This document shows positions 24,590-33,229 of a stretch of 64,000 nt of DNA, piece after piece; position 1 is the first letter of the stretch; each line of letters starts with the position of its first letter. The stretch lies in NCBI GenBank assembly GCA_050185825.1, contig JBFWZA010000026.1:1-64000 (forward strand). The letters run 5' to 3'. The stretch is from SZUA-309 sp050185825. Lineage in GTDB: Bacteria > Pseudomonadota > Gammaproteobacteria > Pseudomonadales > Azotimanducaceae. The notes beneath the pieces were generated by a model. The model searched no databases. It saw nothing but the letters and a program-made list of their open reading frames with translations, and had not been told where the DNA came from. A program made the position numbers and the translations under genes.

Positions 24590-24838
24590 TCAGGAGACGG
24601 TGCTGAGCACCAGATTCACCACCCCGATCATCACCAGCACGAACAGCACCGTGAAGAGGATGCCGATGACGATGAACTGGCTCGGCTTGCCGCGGCTGAA
24701 GTCCCGTTTCCGGTTCTCGCTCGACTGCACGCCGATGGCGGCGGCCACCGCGCTGCCGATGAGCTGCCAGAGGGTCAGGCCGTCGTCGTCCTGATCCCGA
24801 TCACCGCTGCCCGGGTCGTGTTCTTTTCCGTCTGTCAT
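24590..24838 (-). CDS. DUF2970 small membrane protein
   Basis: Protein of 82 residues. A polar acidic N-terminus is followed by LWQLIGSAVAAAIGVQSSENRKRDFSRGKPSQFIVIGILFTVLFVLVMIGVVNLVL, which matches the DUF2970 pattern (GVQS-x-NR-x-RDF, then one transmembrane helix). Function unknown; common in Gammaproteobacteria. ATG 24838 has GGAGA upstream. It is convergent with the SDR gene and sits 22 nt after the PhyH gene. Confidence 0.85.
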   Translation of the reverse strand: MTDGKEHDPGSGDRDQDDDGLTLWQLIGSAVAAAIGVQSSENRKRDFSRGKPSQFIVIGILFTVLFVLVMIGVVNLVLSTVS

Positions 24839-24860
24839 CCGTCCGTTCTCTCCTGGATCC

Positions 24861-25778
24861 TCACGCCGGGTAGTCGTTCTCGACCCGCGTGACCCAGTAG
24901 TCCGCATCGAAGCTCTCGTTGCCCGTCAGGTAGCGCCAGAACCGGATCCGGTTCAGATACTCGAGGCGTCCGGTATCCGCTTCGTGCCAGGGCTCGGGCT
25001 CCGTGAGGATCGTGTGCAGGTGCTCCGGATCGCGCGCCTCGCCGAGCCAGAAGATGGGCCGCTGCGGGAGGTCCTCGTCGAGGTCGCTGGTGTCCCACAG
25101 GCGACACTGGCGCTGCGTGGGCGTGAGCCGGATCTTGAACATGTAACGCGGCCGGTCGGCCCGGTTCGCCCCGCCGCCGTGCCAGATACCGTGGTGCAGC
25201 ACGAGCAGCGTTCCCGCCGGGCACACCACGTGCTCCTGGCCGGCGATGTTCTGGTAGCGGGCGATGGCCGCCTCCGAGACGATGCGCAGGTGGGTGCCGG
25301 GCACGAACCGGGTACCGCCCATCTCCCTGGTCACAGCCTGGGGAAAGTACATGATCTGAATGTCGAAGGCGCTACGCGGATCGATGGTGGAGTCCTGATG
25401 GGTGTGCTGCGCCGCCATGGGTCTGCCGGTGAGGCTCGGCGGAAAGGTGATGTGCAGGAAGTGGTGGTCCACCCGGCAGCGGCTGCCGACCAGGGACTCC
25501 ACCGCGCCGGCCACTTCCGGCAGGGCCAGGATGCGGGCGAGCGCCGAGCCTGCCGGGTAGGCATCGGCGAGCGGCGTGCCGGCCGGGACGATGGGGATGG
25601 CGCTCGAGTCCATGATCTTCGCGTAGTGGGCGACGATGTCCGTGACCTCGTCCGAGTGACCGATCTCGTCGAGAAACGCCCGGTTGAGCGACTCCGGGAC
25701 CACGCCGTCGAAACGCAGATAGCCCTTCGCGGCGAAGAGCGCCATCTGCCGCGTGGTCAGGCGCTGGAAGTTGCTCAT
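24861..25778 (-). CDS. Phytanoyl-CoA dioxygenase (PhyH) family protein, 1
   Basis: Fe(II)/2-oxoglutarate hydroxylase of 305 residues. The iron ligands are seen as HxD in HTHQDSTID and the distal His in HHGIWHGGGANRADRPRYMFKIRL, where the Arg would hold 2-oxoglutarate. MGGTRFVPGTHLRI is the usual cupin strand. The native substrate is unknown. Its ATG overlaps the stop of a 99-residue protein gene, so the pair is translationally coupled. Confidence 0.88.
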   Translation of the reverse strand: MSNFQRLTTRQMALFAAKGYLRFDGVVPESLNRAFLDEIGHSDEVTDIVAHYAKIMDSSAIPIVPAGTPLADAYPAGSALARILALPEVAGAVESLVGSRCRVDHHFLHITFPPSLTGRPMAAQHTHQDSTIDPRSAFDIQIMYFPQAVTREMGGTRFVPGTHLRIVSEAAIARYQNIAGQEHVVCPAGTLLVLHHGIWHGGGANRADRPRYMFKIRLTPTQRQCRLWDTSDLDEDLPQRPIFWLGEARDPEHLHTILTEPEPWHEADTGRLEYLNRIRFWRYLTGNESFDADYWVTRVENDYPA

Positions 25779-26074
25779 GCATGCACTCCCGTGCCCGCCG
25801 ACGCCACGTCTTCGAGCTTCTCGAAGAAGAACTCGTATTTGAGGTAGCCGGTGCGGAACTCGTCGCCCGCACCGTGCGCCAGCAGCTGGCTCGCCTGAAA
25901 CAACCGCCAGCCGTCCCTGAGGGCATGCACACCGGTGCGGTAGGGCGGTTCCGACTGGTCGCCCGCCATGGGTGTGGTGCGTCCCGTGCCGTCGTAGTTG
26001 GCCCAGGCCACGACGTGGGAATCCAGCGCGGAGCTGGCGAGGTAAAGCACGAGAACCCTTTGTCGCTGCGGCAT
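25775..26074 (-). CDS. Small hypothetical protein coupled to PhyH
   Basis: Protein of 99 residues of unknown family: LVLYLASSALDSHVVAWANYDGT, ALRDGWRLFQASQLLAHG and LKYEFFFEKLED. There is no signal peptide or membrane helix; the aromatic and charged pattern suggests a small folded domain. It overlaps the PhyH start by 4 nt and may be a partner or accessory subunit of the dioxygenase. I assign no function. Confidence 0.65.
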   Translation of the reverse strand: MPQRQRVLVLYLASSALDSHVVAWANYDGTGRTTPMAGDQSEPPYRTGVHALRDGWRLFQASQLLAHGAGDEFRTGYLKYEFFFEKLEDVASAGTGVHA

Positions 26075-26131
26075 GCGGCGAGCTTAGCACAGCGCCTTGC
26101 CCATCGAAGGCGCCGGTGCGATGCTCGCCGC

Positions 26132-26944
26132 ATGCGCCTGCACGCGAACAATCACGGCTTCCAGTGGACACCGCCGCCCGGTCCGTTCGAGCTGCTGAAC
26201 GACGCCCAGCGTGCTGCATGGTCGGAGCGCGGCGGCTTCGTGCTGCCGGATGCGTTCAGCCGAGCCGAGGTTGCGGCGCTGCTCGCCGCCATCGACCCGC
26301 TGGAGGCGGAAGCCGTGCAGAACCTGAAGGCACGCGCAGGCGGACGGTTCGGCATCGCCCGCGCCGACGAGATCGTCTTCGCGCCGCATCTGGTGACCCG
26401 CTCGCCGGCGCTGCGCCGCTTTGCCGCCCATCCGCGCCTCGTCCGGCTCGCCCGCGAGCTGATCGGTGCCGACGTACGCCTCTACTGGGATCAGCTCGTC
26501 TACAAGAAGCCCGGGAATCCGGAGGAGTTCCCGTGGCATCAGGACAATGGCTACACCTACGTGGAGCCACAGCAGTACCTCACCTGCTGGATCGCGCTCA
26601 CCGACGCCACGGTGGACAACGGCTGTCCCTGGATCGTGCCCGGCCTGCACCGGCTGGGGACGCTGGAACACCGGTGGACGGAGCTCGGCTTCCAGTGCTT
26701 CACGGAGCATCCGGATGCCGTGCCGCTGGAAGTCCCTGCCGGGGGCATTGCGGTATTCTCCTCCCTGACACCGCACCGAACCGGCCCCAACCGGACGGGC
26801 GGGACGCGCAAGGCCTATATCATTCAGTACGCGCCCGCCGATGCGGTGATGTATCCACGGGATGCTGCCCCGGTGGCGGCGTCCAATCCGGACTGGCAAT
26901 ACCCGGTCGTCGAGAACGGCCGGGCAGTGGAAGATTTCGCATGA
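26132..26944 (+). CDS. Phytanoyl-CoA dioxygenase (PhyH) family protein, 2
   Basis: Protein of 270 residues. HxD is in FPWHQDNGYTYVEPQQYLTCWIALTD, the distal His in SSLTPHRTGPNRTGGTRKAYIIQY, and the Arg that follows is suited for 2-oxoglutarate. This arrangement is that of ectoine-hydroxylase/PhyH enzymes, but it is not clearly EctD. ATG 26132 is chosen from the family N-terminus. It is divergent from the 99-residue gene, with a 57-bp gap, and overlaps the following lipoprotein start by 4 nt. Confidence 0.87.
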   Translation: MRLHANNHGFQWTPPPGPFELLNDAQRAAWSERGGFVLPDAFSRAEVAALLAAIDPLEAEAVQNLKARAGGRFGIARADEIVFAPHLVTRSPALRRFAAHPRLVRLARELIGADVRLYWDQLVYKKPGNPEEFPWHQDNGYTYVEPQQYLTCWIALTDATVDNGCPWIVPGLHRLGTLEHRWTELGFQCFTEHPDAVPLEVPAGGIAVFSSLTPHRTGPNRTGGTRKAYIIQYAPADAVMYPRDAAPVAASNPDWQYPVVENGRAVEDFA

Positions 26945-27324
26945 TGTTTTCGAGATTTCTGCAACGCGCTGCGCTGACCGTCTGGCTGCTCGCCTGCACG
27001 CTGCTCGTCGGCTGCGCCGCCACTCAGAATCGCCCCATGCAGCTGGTCTCCGGCTCGGGTCCCGTCTACCCGGCGGCGGCGAAAGCCGACGGCATCGAAG
27101 GGGTGGTGGTGGTCCGCTACGGCGTCTCGAAAGACGGCCGGGTGATCGACGCGAGGGTGGACAGCGCCCAGCCGACGGGCATCTTCGAGGACGCGGCGCT
27201 CGCCGCCGTGCGCAGCTGGCGCTACAACCCGGCGCTCAGGGACGGTGAGCCTGTGGCGGTGGACAACGTGGTGAGCACCCTGCGCTTCGAGCTCGGCAAC
27301 GGCGAGCGCTACCGGGGCTACTGA
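26941..27324 (+). CDS. Lipoprotein with TonB C-terminal-like domain
   Basis: Protein of 127 residues. A hydrophobic leader ends in the lipobox LLVGC (Cys near residue 25). The rest is a TonB C-terminal domain (GPVYPAAAKADGIEGVVVVRYGVSKDGRVIDARVDSAQPTGIFEDAALAAVRSWRYNPA). Unlike true TonB it has no transmembrane anchor with a Pro-rich linker, so it is a lipid-anchored single domain of unknown partner. It is translationally coupled to the PhyH gene. Confidence 0.82.
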   Translation: MMFSRFLQRAALTVWLLACTLLVGCAATQNRPMQLVSGSGPVYPAAAKADGIEGVVVVRYGVSKDGRVIDARVDSAQPTGIFEDAALAAVRSWRYNPALRDGEPVAVDNVVSTLRFELGNGERYRGY

Positions 27325-27356
27325 GTGGTTTTCCCGGGAGACGCGGAGCGGCGACC

Positions 27357-27644
27357 GTGATCACCGCCTCGCTGGTGGATCTCTACACCTACGAGGTGGT
27401 GGTGGACGGCGCCCACGGCAGCGGCGAGACCACGCACACGGTGGTGCTGCGCCCCGAGACCTACACTCGCCTCTGCGGCGGCACCATCACCCACGAGTGG
27501 CTCATCATCCAGTCCTTCAAGTTTCTGCTGGAGCGCGAGCCGAACACGTCCATCCTGCGCCGCTTCGACCTGGAAGAGATCGGCCGCTACTTTCCGGAGT
27601 ACGAAGCCGAGATCATGGCGAGGATCGGAACCGGCGCCCGTTAG
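27357..27644 (+). CDS. Hypothetical protein, 95 residues
   Basis: A small soluble protein of unknown family: LYTYEVVVDGAHGSGETTHTVVLRPETYTRLCGG, then ITHEWLIIQSFKFLLEREPNTSILRRFDLEEIGRYFPEYEAEI. The start is GTG 27357 with GGAG upstream. Codon use matches its neighbours. It overlaps the convergent AlkD-like gene by 4 nt. No function is assigned. Confidence 0.75.
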   Translation: MITASLVDLYTYEVVVDGAHGSGETTHTVVLRPETYTRLCGGTITHEWLIIQSFKFLLEREPNTSILRRFDLEEIGRYFPEYEAEIMARIGTGAR

Positions 27645-28378
27645 CGGGTGGAACGGCCGAGCAGGGGATCGTCCGCCGGGATCCGTCCCTGTTTCCGGAG
27701 TACCTTCAGACCTTCGCGCCGGGTGAGACCCGAGAGCGTGCCCGCATGGTCGCGGACGTAACGCAGCACCGCGTCGGGATCGGTCTTGGAGTACTCCCGG
27801 AGCGCCCAGCCGAGCGCCTTCCTCAGGAAGAACTCGGTCGAGGTCAGTGACGGCGCCATCAGGCGCTGCTGCAGGCGCCAGTCCGTGGCGGTCTTGTACT
27901 TCAGCTGCGCGAGGATGGCCGTCCGCCGTCGCCAGAGATCATCGTCTGCCGACCAGGCCAGCAGCAGCGGACGCAGGGTCTTCGGATGCCGGGAAAGCAG
28001 GGCACCGACGAAGTTGATCGCCACCACGTCCACGTAGTCCCACCAGGCGCCGTCCACCACGAACTCCTCGAGCAGCGGTATCAGCGAGAGGTCGAAGAAG
28101 CGCCGGTACGGACGATGGCCCACGAGCTCGAGGGCCGCGTAGCGCTCCTCGCGGTAGGTCGCGCCCCGCCAGAGCTCGCGCGCGGTGGCCTGCCAGTCTT
28201 CCGGATCGGCGATCGGCTGGGCGCGGAAGGCGTCGCGGCAGATCCGCCGGGACTCCGGCGTGGCGACCCCGCGATAGGGCATGGCGGACTTCATGTAGGC
28301 CTGCTGGGCGGCGGCGCGTTCCGGATCCGCGGCTGCGGCCAGGGCCTGGCGGATGCCGCTGACCAGCGCGGCGTTCAT
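27641..28378 (-). CDS. DNA alkylation repair protein, AlkD family
   Basis: HEAT-repeat DNA glycosylase of 245 residues that excises alkylated bases. KSAMPYRGVATPESRRICRDAF, WRGATYREERYAALELVGH, WWDYVDVVAINFVGALLSRHP and FFLRKALGWALREYSKTDPDAVLRYVRDH are the typical repeats of the family, with aromatic and acidic residues of the DNA-facing groove. Its start overlaps the DUF924 gene end by 4 nt. With ada/alkA and ogt at the window start, this is a third alkylation-repair enzyme. Confidence 0.9.
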   Translation of the reverse strand: MNAALVSGIRQALAAAADPERAAAQQAYMKSAMPYRGVATPESRRICRDAFRAQPIADPEDWQATARELWRGATYREERYAALELVGHRPYRRFFDLSLIPLLEEFVVDGAWWDYVDVVAINFVGALLSRHPKTLRPLLLAWSADDDLWRRRTAILAQLKYKTATDWRLQQRLMAPSLTSTEFFLRKALGWALREYSKTDPDAVLRYVRDHAGTLSGLTRREGLKVLRKQGRIPADDPLLGRSTR

Positions 28379-29004
28379 GGCTCGGGCGGCGACTGACCGA
28401 AGGTGTTCCCGCCGGCCAGATAGTCGAGCTCCTCGGCCGTGGACGTGCGGCCGAGCACGGTGTTGCGGTGCGGGAAGCGACCGAAGCGGCGGATGATGTC
28501 CCGGTGCTGCTTCGCGTAGGGCAGGTAGCCCTCGGTGAGGCGGCGGAAGCGCTCGGGGGTCTGCTCCACCAGGTCGGTGAACAGGCCGACGCACGTGTGC
28601 TGATCCACCAGGCTTTCCGAGTGCTCGAAGGGCAGGTAGAAGAAGCAGCGCTCGTCCGCTGTCAGCGTCTGGTCGAATCCGGCTTCCACGCCGTTTCGGG
28701 ACGCAGTGAGAGCGGGGCCGTCCGTGGCGAAGGCCAGCGCCTGGCCACGGTAGATGTTGCGGGGGATCTGATCGCAAAGCAGGATCCAGGCCAGCGTGCC
28801 GCGGGGGGTGGTGAGCCAGTGGGCAAGCCCGCCTTCGGCCGCGCGCATGGCGAGATCGCCGAAGCGCACCCGGCACTCGTCGTCGAACGCGCGGCCACCG
28901 CTGAACCAGCGCCGGCGGTGGGCGTCGTCGGCGAAGCCGTCGGTGAGGACGCCGAACCAGAACTCGAGCAGCGCTTCGGCTTCGCGATCCGGTCCGCCCG
29001 CCAT
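28375..29004 (-). CDS. DUF924 family protein
   Basis: Protein of 209 residues with the DUF924 signature: ALLEFWFGVLTDGFADDAHRRRWF, LAWILLCDQIPRNIYRGQALAFATD, CFFYLPFEHSESLVDQ, and HRDIIRRFGRFPHRNTVLGR. The family is helical, TPR-like and of unknown function, and is widespread in Proteobacteria. It sits in a chain of coupled minus-strand genes: its stop overlaps the AlkD start, and the MBL-fold gene ends 0 nt before its start. Confidence 0.9.
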   Translation of the reverse strand: MAGGPDREAEALLEFWFGVLTDGFADDAHRRRWFSGGRAFDDECRVRFGDLAMRAAEGGLAHWLTTPRGTLAWILLCDQIPRNIYRGQALAFATDGPALTASRNGVEAGFDQTLTADERCFFYLPFEHSESLVDQHTCVGLFTDLVEQTPERFRRLTEGYLPYAKQHRDIIRRFGRFPHRNTVLGRTSTAEELDYLAGGNTFGQSPPEP

Positions 29005-29985
29005 CTAAAGCCCCCAGCATTCCAGATCGTTCGCGAACAGCACCGGACCGTCGTAGTGGGCCTCGATGGCGGCGCGGGACTGGCTCTCCACACCACGGGT
29101 GCGGTTGGTCCGATGGCCGAGGATCAGCATGCGCACACCCGCCCGGTCCGCCACCTGGCCGATCTGGGTGGGCGTGGCAAAGAGCTCGCGCGCCTCGCCG
29201 CGGGCGTTGTCCGGGATCGCGTGGCTGACCACCAGAGCGTCCGCCCCGGTGGCGAAATCGGCCATCACGTTCTTGGCGTTGTTGAAATCGCCGCCGAAGA
29301 CGATGAGCTGATCACCGATCTCCACCCGCCAGGCGATGGCGGGCACCGTGCCGTGCTGCACCGGAACGGCGGACAACCGGAAGTGCTCGTTGCCGAACCG
29401 CGCCCAGCGTCGGCTGCCCGTCGCCGGTACGTTGCGTGGCTCCACCTTGTACCCGCCCTGGGATCTGTAGGTCAGGAAATCCGCCAGGTGCGGGTAGGCG
29501 CCGAGCGGTCCGATCAGCCGTGCGACGAAGGTCTCGGTATCCGGAAAGAGATCGCTGCCCGACGGCCCGAACACCGGCAGCGGACGCTCCCGCCCGAGGC
29601 CGACGGAGCCTTCGACGAAGACGGGCAGGTCAGCGGTATGGGCGGCGTGCAGGTGGGTCAGCACGATGGCGTCCAGGTCGTTGAAGTCAGCAGCCGCCTC
29701 GTCGTAGCGCGCCGCTGAGCCGGAGGCGGTGTCCACCAGCAGCCGTGCCCGGTTGTCGATCCACACCAGGTAGCCGGGCCCCGCCTGGCGATCGTCGATT
29801 TCCGGCCCGCCGGCCCCGAGGATCTGCACCCACACGCCCTCCTCACCGCAGAAGGGCGGGCCGCTCTGAGTTGCGGCACTCGCCGGCGCTGCGGAGACTG
29901 CCGTCACGAGCGCGATCAGGAGGGTGATGGCGATCGCGCCGGGCAGAGGGGCCTGGAAGGTTCCGGGCATGCTCCTGATAGTCAT
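29005..29985 (-). CDS. Secreted metallo-beta-lactamase-fold protein with altered metal motif
   Basis: Protein of 326 residues with a signal peptide (AIAITLLIALVTAVSAAPASA). The MBL fold is seen in VWVQILGAGGPEIDDRQAGPGYLVWIDNRARLLVDTASG, LTHLHAAHTADLPVF, VPVQHGTVPAIAWRVEI, IVFGGDFNN and ILGHRTNRT. The canonical HxHxDH reads HLHAAH, so Asp is replaced by Ala and the second metal site should be weakened. It is close to periplasmic arylsulfatase or RNase Z-like MBL proteins. The substrate is unknown. Confidence 0.82.
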   Translation of the reverse strand: MTIRSMPGTFQAPLPGAIAITLLIALVTAVSAAPASAATQSGPPFCGEEGVWVQILGAGGPEIDDRQAGPGYLVWIDNRARLLVDTASGSAARYDEAAADFNDLDAIVLTHLHAAHTADLPVFVEGSVGLGRERPLPVFGPSGSDLFPDTETFVARLIGPLGAYPHLADFLTYRSQGGYKVEPRNVPATGSRRWARFGNEHFRLSAVPVQHGTVPAIAWRVEIGDQLIVFGGDFNNAKNVMADFATGADALVVSHAIPDNARGEARELFATPTQIGQVADRAGVRMLILGHRTNRTRGVESQSRAAIEAHYDGPVLFANDLECWGL

Positions 29986-30007
29986 GGGTTCTCCCGTTCA
30001 GAGCGGC

Positions 30008-31924
30008 TCAAGTGTCCCTGAGCGCGTCGATGGTTGCCAGATAGGCGGCGGCACCGGCTTCGTCGGGCATGCGCCAGTCGCCCCGGGGGGAGAGGCTGAC
30101 GGAACCGACCTTCGGCCCCGGCGGCAGCACGGTCCGCTTGAACTGCTGCGAGAAGAAGCGCCGGAAGAAGACTTTCAGCCAGCGCCGGATCTCGACGGTT
30201 TCATAGCGCCCGGCAAAGGCGAGTCGCGCCAGGGCGTCGATCTTGGCGGCGCCGGCGCCGGTCCGCATGAAGTGGTACAGGAAGAAATCGTGCAGCTCGT
30301 AGGGACCGATGATGGATTCGGTGTGCTGGCCGATGCCGTCCTCCCCCGGTGCCAGCAGCTCCGGCGAAATGGGGGTCTCGAGCACCCGCTCGAGCACCTT
30401 GCGCAACCGGGCATCGGCGCGATGCCGGCCGTACCAGCGGACGAGATAGGCCATCATGGTCTTCGGCACGCTGGCGTTCACGTTGTAGCTCGACATGTGA
30501 TCGGCGTTGTAGGTGCACCAGCCGAGGGCGAGCTCGGAGAGGTCGCCGGTGCCGACCACGATGCCGCCCACCTGGTTGGCGTGGTTGAAGAGGATCTGGG
30601 TGCGCTCCCGGGCCTGGGCGTTCTCGAAAACCACGTCCGTCTCGCTCTCGTGCTCGAGATCCGCGAGGTGCTGCGTCACCGCGGCGCTGATAGAGATCTC
30701 GCGGATAGCGATCCCGGCGGCGGCAGCCAGCTCCTTTGCCGAGGCGAGCGTGTGGGTGGAGGTGCCGGGCCCCGGCAGGGTGAGCGGCCTGAGCGTCGAG
30801 CGGGGCTCGCCGAGCTTGTCCAGCGTGTCCAGGCAGACCAGAAAGGCGAGCGTCGAATCCAGGCCGCCGGAGAGGCCGATGACCAGCGGTCCGCCACCGG
30901 CGGCGAGCAGCCGCCGGGCGAGGCCGGTGGACTGGATCTCCAGGATCTCCCGTGCCCGGGCATCGAAGAGGGCCTCGTCCTCCGGGACGAAGGGATGCGG
31001 GTCTACGGCCTGCAGGAGATTGGGCAATGCGGGGGAGAAGTCCGTGACGGTGGTGGTCAGGTAGGCCGTGGGACGTGGTGTGGTCCGGAACGTGGTGTTG
31101 TGCATGCGATCGTGGCGCAGCCGTGCCAGATCGAAATCGACGATGAGCGTGCCCGCAGACAGTGAGAAGCGTCCGCTCTCGGCGATCACCGTGCCGTTCT
31201 CGGCCGCCAGCAGGTGCCCCCCGAAGACCACGTCCTTGGTGGACTCGGTGGGGCCGGCACCGGCATAGAGATAGCCGCAGATGCCCCGCGCGCTGGCGCC
31301 ACGCACCAGCTCCCGGCGGTAGTCCGCCTTGGCGACCAGCTCGTTGGAGGCAGACAGGTTGAGCACCACGTCGGCGCCGGCCAGGCAGTGACGGATCCCC
31401 GGCGGCTCCGGCGCCCAGAGATCCTCACAGATCTCGATGCCGACGAGCGCCTGGCCGACCCGGAAGAGTTGCGCATGGTTCACAGCCGGGCCTGCGTCCG
31501 GGGCGACTCTCACGTCGCGCCCGGAGGTGAACCAGCGCATCTCGTAGAACTCGCCGTAGTTCGGATGGCTGATCTTCGGCACGATGCCCGTCACCCGGCC
31601 CGCGTGCAGCACGGCGGCGCAGTTGAGCAGCCGCCCGTCGGCAAGACGCCAGGGCAGCCCGACCACCGCCGTCACCGCCTGGCAGGCTTCTGCCACGGTG
31701 GTGAGCGCGCGTTCGCAGGCGGACAGCAGGTCGGCGTTGAAGAAGAGGTCTTCGCACGTGTAGCCGGTGAGCGACAGCTCGGGAAACAGCACCAGGCTCA
31801 CCCCGTCCGCCGCCAGCGCCTCCAGGTGACCGACCATGGCGGCCGCGTTGGCAGCCGGGTCGGCCAGGGTGACGGCGGGGGCCACGGCGGCCATGCGCAC
31901 AAAGCCGAAATCGGAGTAGTTCAT
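30008..31924 (-). CDS. nadE: Glutamine-dependent NAD+ synthetase
   Basis: Last step of NAD synthesis: amidates deamido-NAD using glutamine. In this 638-residue protein the N-terminal nitrilase-type glutaminase (1-300) has the Glu, Lys and Cys triad in FPELSLTG, VPKISHPNYGEFYE and GIEICEDLW. The C-terminal synthetase has the PP-loop LVIGLSGGLDSTLA. ATG 31924 (NYSDFGFVRM) matches the usual N-terminus; an ATG three codons upstream is also possible. Monocistronic. Confidence 0.94.
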   Translation of the reverse strand: MNYSDFGFVRMAAVAPAVTLADPAANAAAMVGHLEALAADGVSLVLFPELSLTGYTCEDLFFNADLLSACERALTTVAEACQAVTAVVGLPWRLADGRLLNCAAVLHAGRVTGIVPKISHPNYGEFYEMRWFTSGRDVRVAPDAGPAVNHAQLFRVGQALVGIEICEDLWAPEPPGIRHCLAGADVVLNLSASNELVAKADYRRELVRGASARGICGYLYAGAGPTESTKDVVFGGHLLAAENGTVIAESGRFSLSAGTLIVDFDLARLRHDRMHNTTFRTTPRPTAYLTTTVTDFSPALPNLLQAVDPHPFVPEDEALFDARAREILEIQSTGLARRLLAAGGGPLVIGLSGGLDSTLAFLVCLDTLDKLGEPRSTLRPLTLPGPGTSTHTLASAKELAAAAGIAIREISISAAVTQHLADLEHESETDVVFENAQARERTQILFNHANQVGGIVVGTGDLSELALGWCTYNADHMSSYNVNASVPKTMMAYLVRWYGRHRADARLRKVLERVLETPISPELLAPGEDGIGQHTESIIGPYELHDFFLYHFMRTGAGAAKIDALARLAFAGRYETVEIRRWLKVFFRRFFSQQFKRTVLPPGPKVGSVSLSPRGDWRMPDEAGAAAYLATIDALRDT

Positions 31925-32088
31925 GACGCCCATTCTAGAGTACTGCGCCGGGTGAATTGGCATTGTGATGTGGATCCGGAGAACGGCGCAGGCGCAACCA
32001 CCGGGGTCGGCGATGGTGCCGGGGCGATTGCACTGGCCTTTGCGATCCTGACAGAATCACCGGCTCGATTCGAAACCAGGGGGAAGTG

Positions 32089-33201
32089 ATGAACTTCGAG
32101 TTTTCCGAGGAACAGAATCTGCTCAGGGAGCAGGCTCAGGGATTTCTCGCCGACAACTGTCCGCCGGCCGCGGTACGCAAGGTGCTCGAGAGCGGCTCGG
32201 ACTATGACGAGGGGCTGTGGAAGAAGATCGTCGACATGGGCTGGACGGCCACGGTCATTCCTGAGGAGTACGGCGGCCTCGGGCTCTCCTACCTGGAGCT
32301 CTGCGTGATCGCCGAGGAGCTCGGCCGGGCGGTGGCGCCCGTGCCGTTCTCCTCGTCCGTGTACCTGGCCACGGAAGCCCTGCTCATGGCCGGTACGGAT
32401 GCTCAGAAGGAAGCATGGCTGCCGAAGCTCGCCGCCGGTGAGACCATCGGCACGCTCGCCATGGCCGAGGGCACGGGCCGCCCGGATCCGAAGCGTCTGG
32501 ACTGCGAGGTCAGCGACGGCAAGCTCTCCGGCACCAAGATTCCGGTGCCGGATGCGGCCATTGCCAACGTGGCCATCGTGCTGGCCCGGAGCGGCAAGCG
32601 CGCGTCGCTCTATCTCGTGGACATGGATCAGGGCAGCAAGGCGGCGGTGACCCCCGTGAACACGCTGGACCCTACCCGCGGTCACGGGCAGATCAGGTTC
32701 AAGAACGCCAGAGCCGAGCTGCTCGGCAAGGCAGGCAAGGGCGCGGAGCTGCTGGAAGCGCTGCTCGACCGGGCGGCGGTGCTGTTCGCCTGGGAGCAGG
32801 TGGGCGGCGCCCAGGCGGCGCTGGAGCAGGCCCGCGAGTACGCCATGGGCCGCTACGCCTTCGGCCGGCCGATCGCCTCCTATCAGGCCATCAAGCACAA
32901 GCTCGCCAACATGTACGTGAAGAACACGCTGGCAAGATCGAACTGCTACTACGGTGCCTGGGCGCTCAACACCGGTGCGGACGAGCTGCCGCTGGCGGCG
33001 GCCACGTCCCGGGTATCGGCCATACAGGCCTACTACTTCGCCGCCAAGGAGAACATCCAGACCCACGGCGGCATGGGCTACACCTGGGAATTCGACTGCC
33101 AGTTCTTCTACCGGCGCTCGAAGCTGCTCTCCGTGAACATCGGCAGTGAGGCCCTCTGGCAGGACCGGCTGGTGGACGCCTACGAAACGCACGCGGCCTG
33201 A
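32089..33201 (+). CDS. Acyl-CoA dehydrogenase, smaller subunit-type
   Basis: FAD enzyme of 370 residues: MNFEFSEEQNLLREQAQGFL, VIPEEYGGLGLSYLELCVIAEELGR and THGGMGYTWEFDCQFFYRRSKLL. The region normally holding the catalytic Glu near the C-terminus is poorly matched, as in the smaller partner of heterotetrameric acyl-CoA dehydrogenases known from steroid side-chain degradation. ATG 32089 follows GGGGGAAG. The partner gene starts 28 nt downstream. The pairing is inferred from adjacency and unequal lengths. Confidence 0.85.
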   Translation: MNFEFSEEQNLLREQAQGFLADNCPPAAVRKVLESGSDYDEGLWKKIVDMGWTATVIPEEYGGLGLSYLELCVIAEELGRAVAPVPFSSSVYLATEALLMAGTDAQKEAWLPKLAAGETIGTLAMAEGTGRPDPKRLDCEVSDGKLSGTKIPVPDAAIANVAIVLARSGKRASLYLVDMDQGSKAAVTPVNTLDPTRGHGQIRFKNARAELLGKAGKGAELLEALLDRAAVLFAWEQVGGAQAALEQAREYAMGRYAFGRPIASYQAIKHKLANMYVKNTLARSNCYYGAWALNTGADELPLAAATSRVSAIQAYYFAAKENIQTHGGMGYTWEFDCQFFYRRSKLLSVNIGSEALWQDRLVDAYETHAA

Positions 33202-33229
33202 GCCGGCACGAACAAGGAGGAATGCAACC

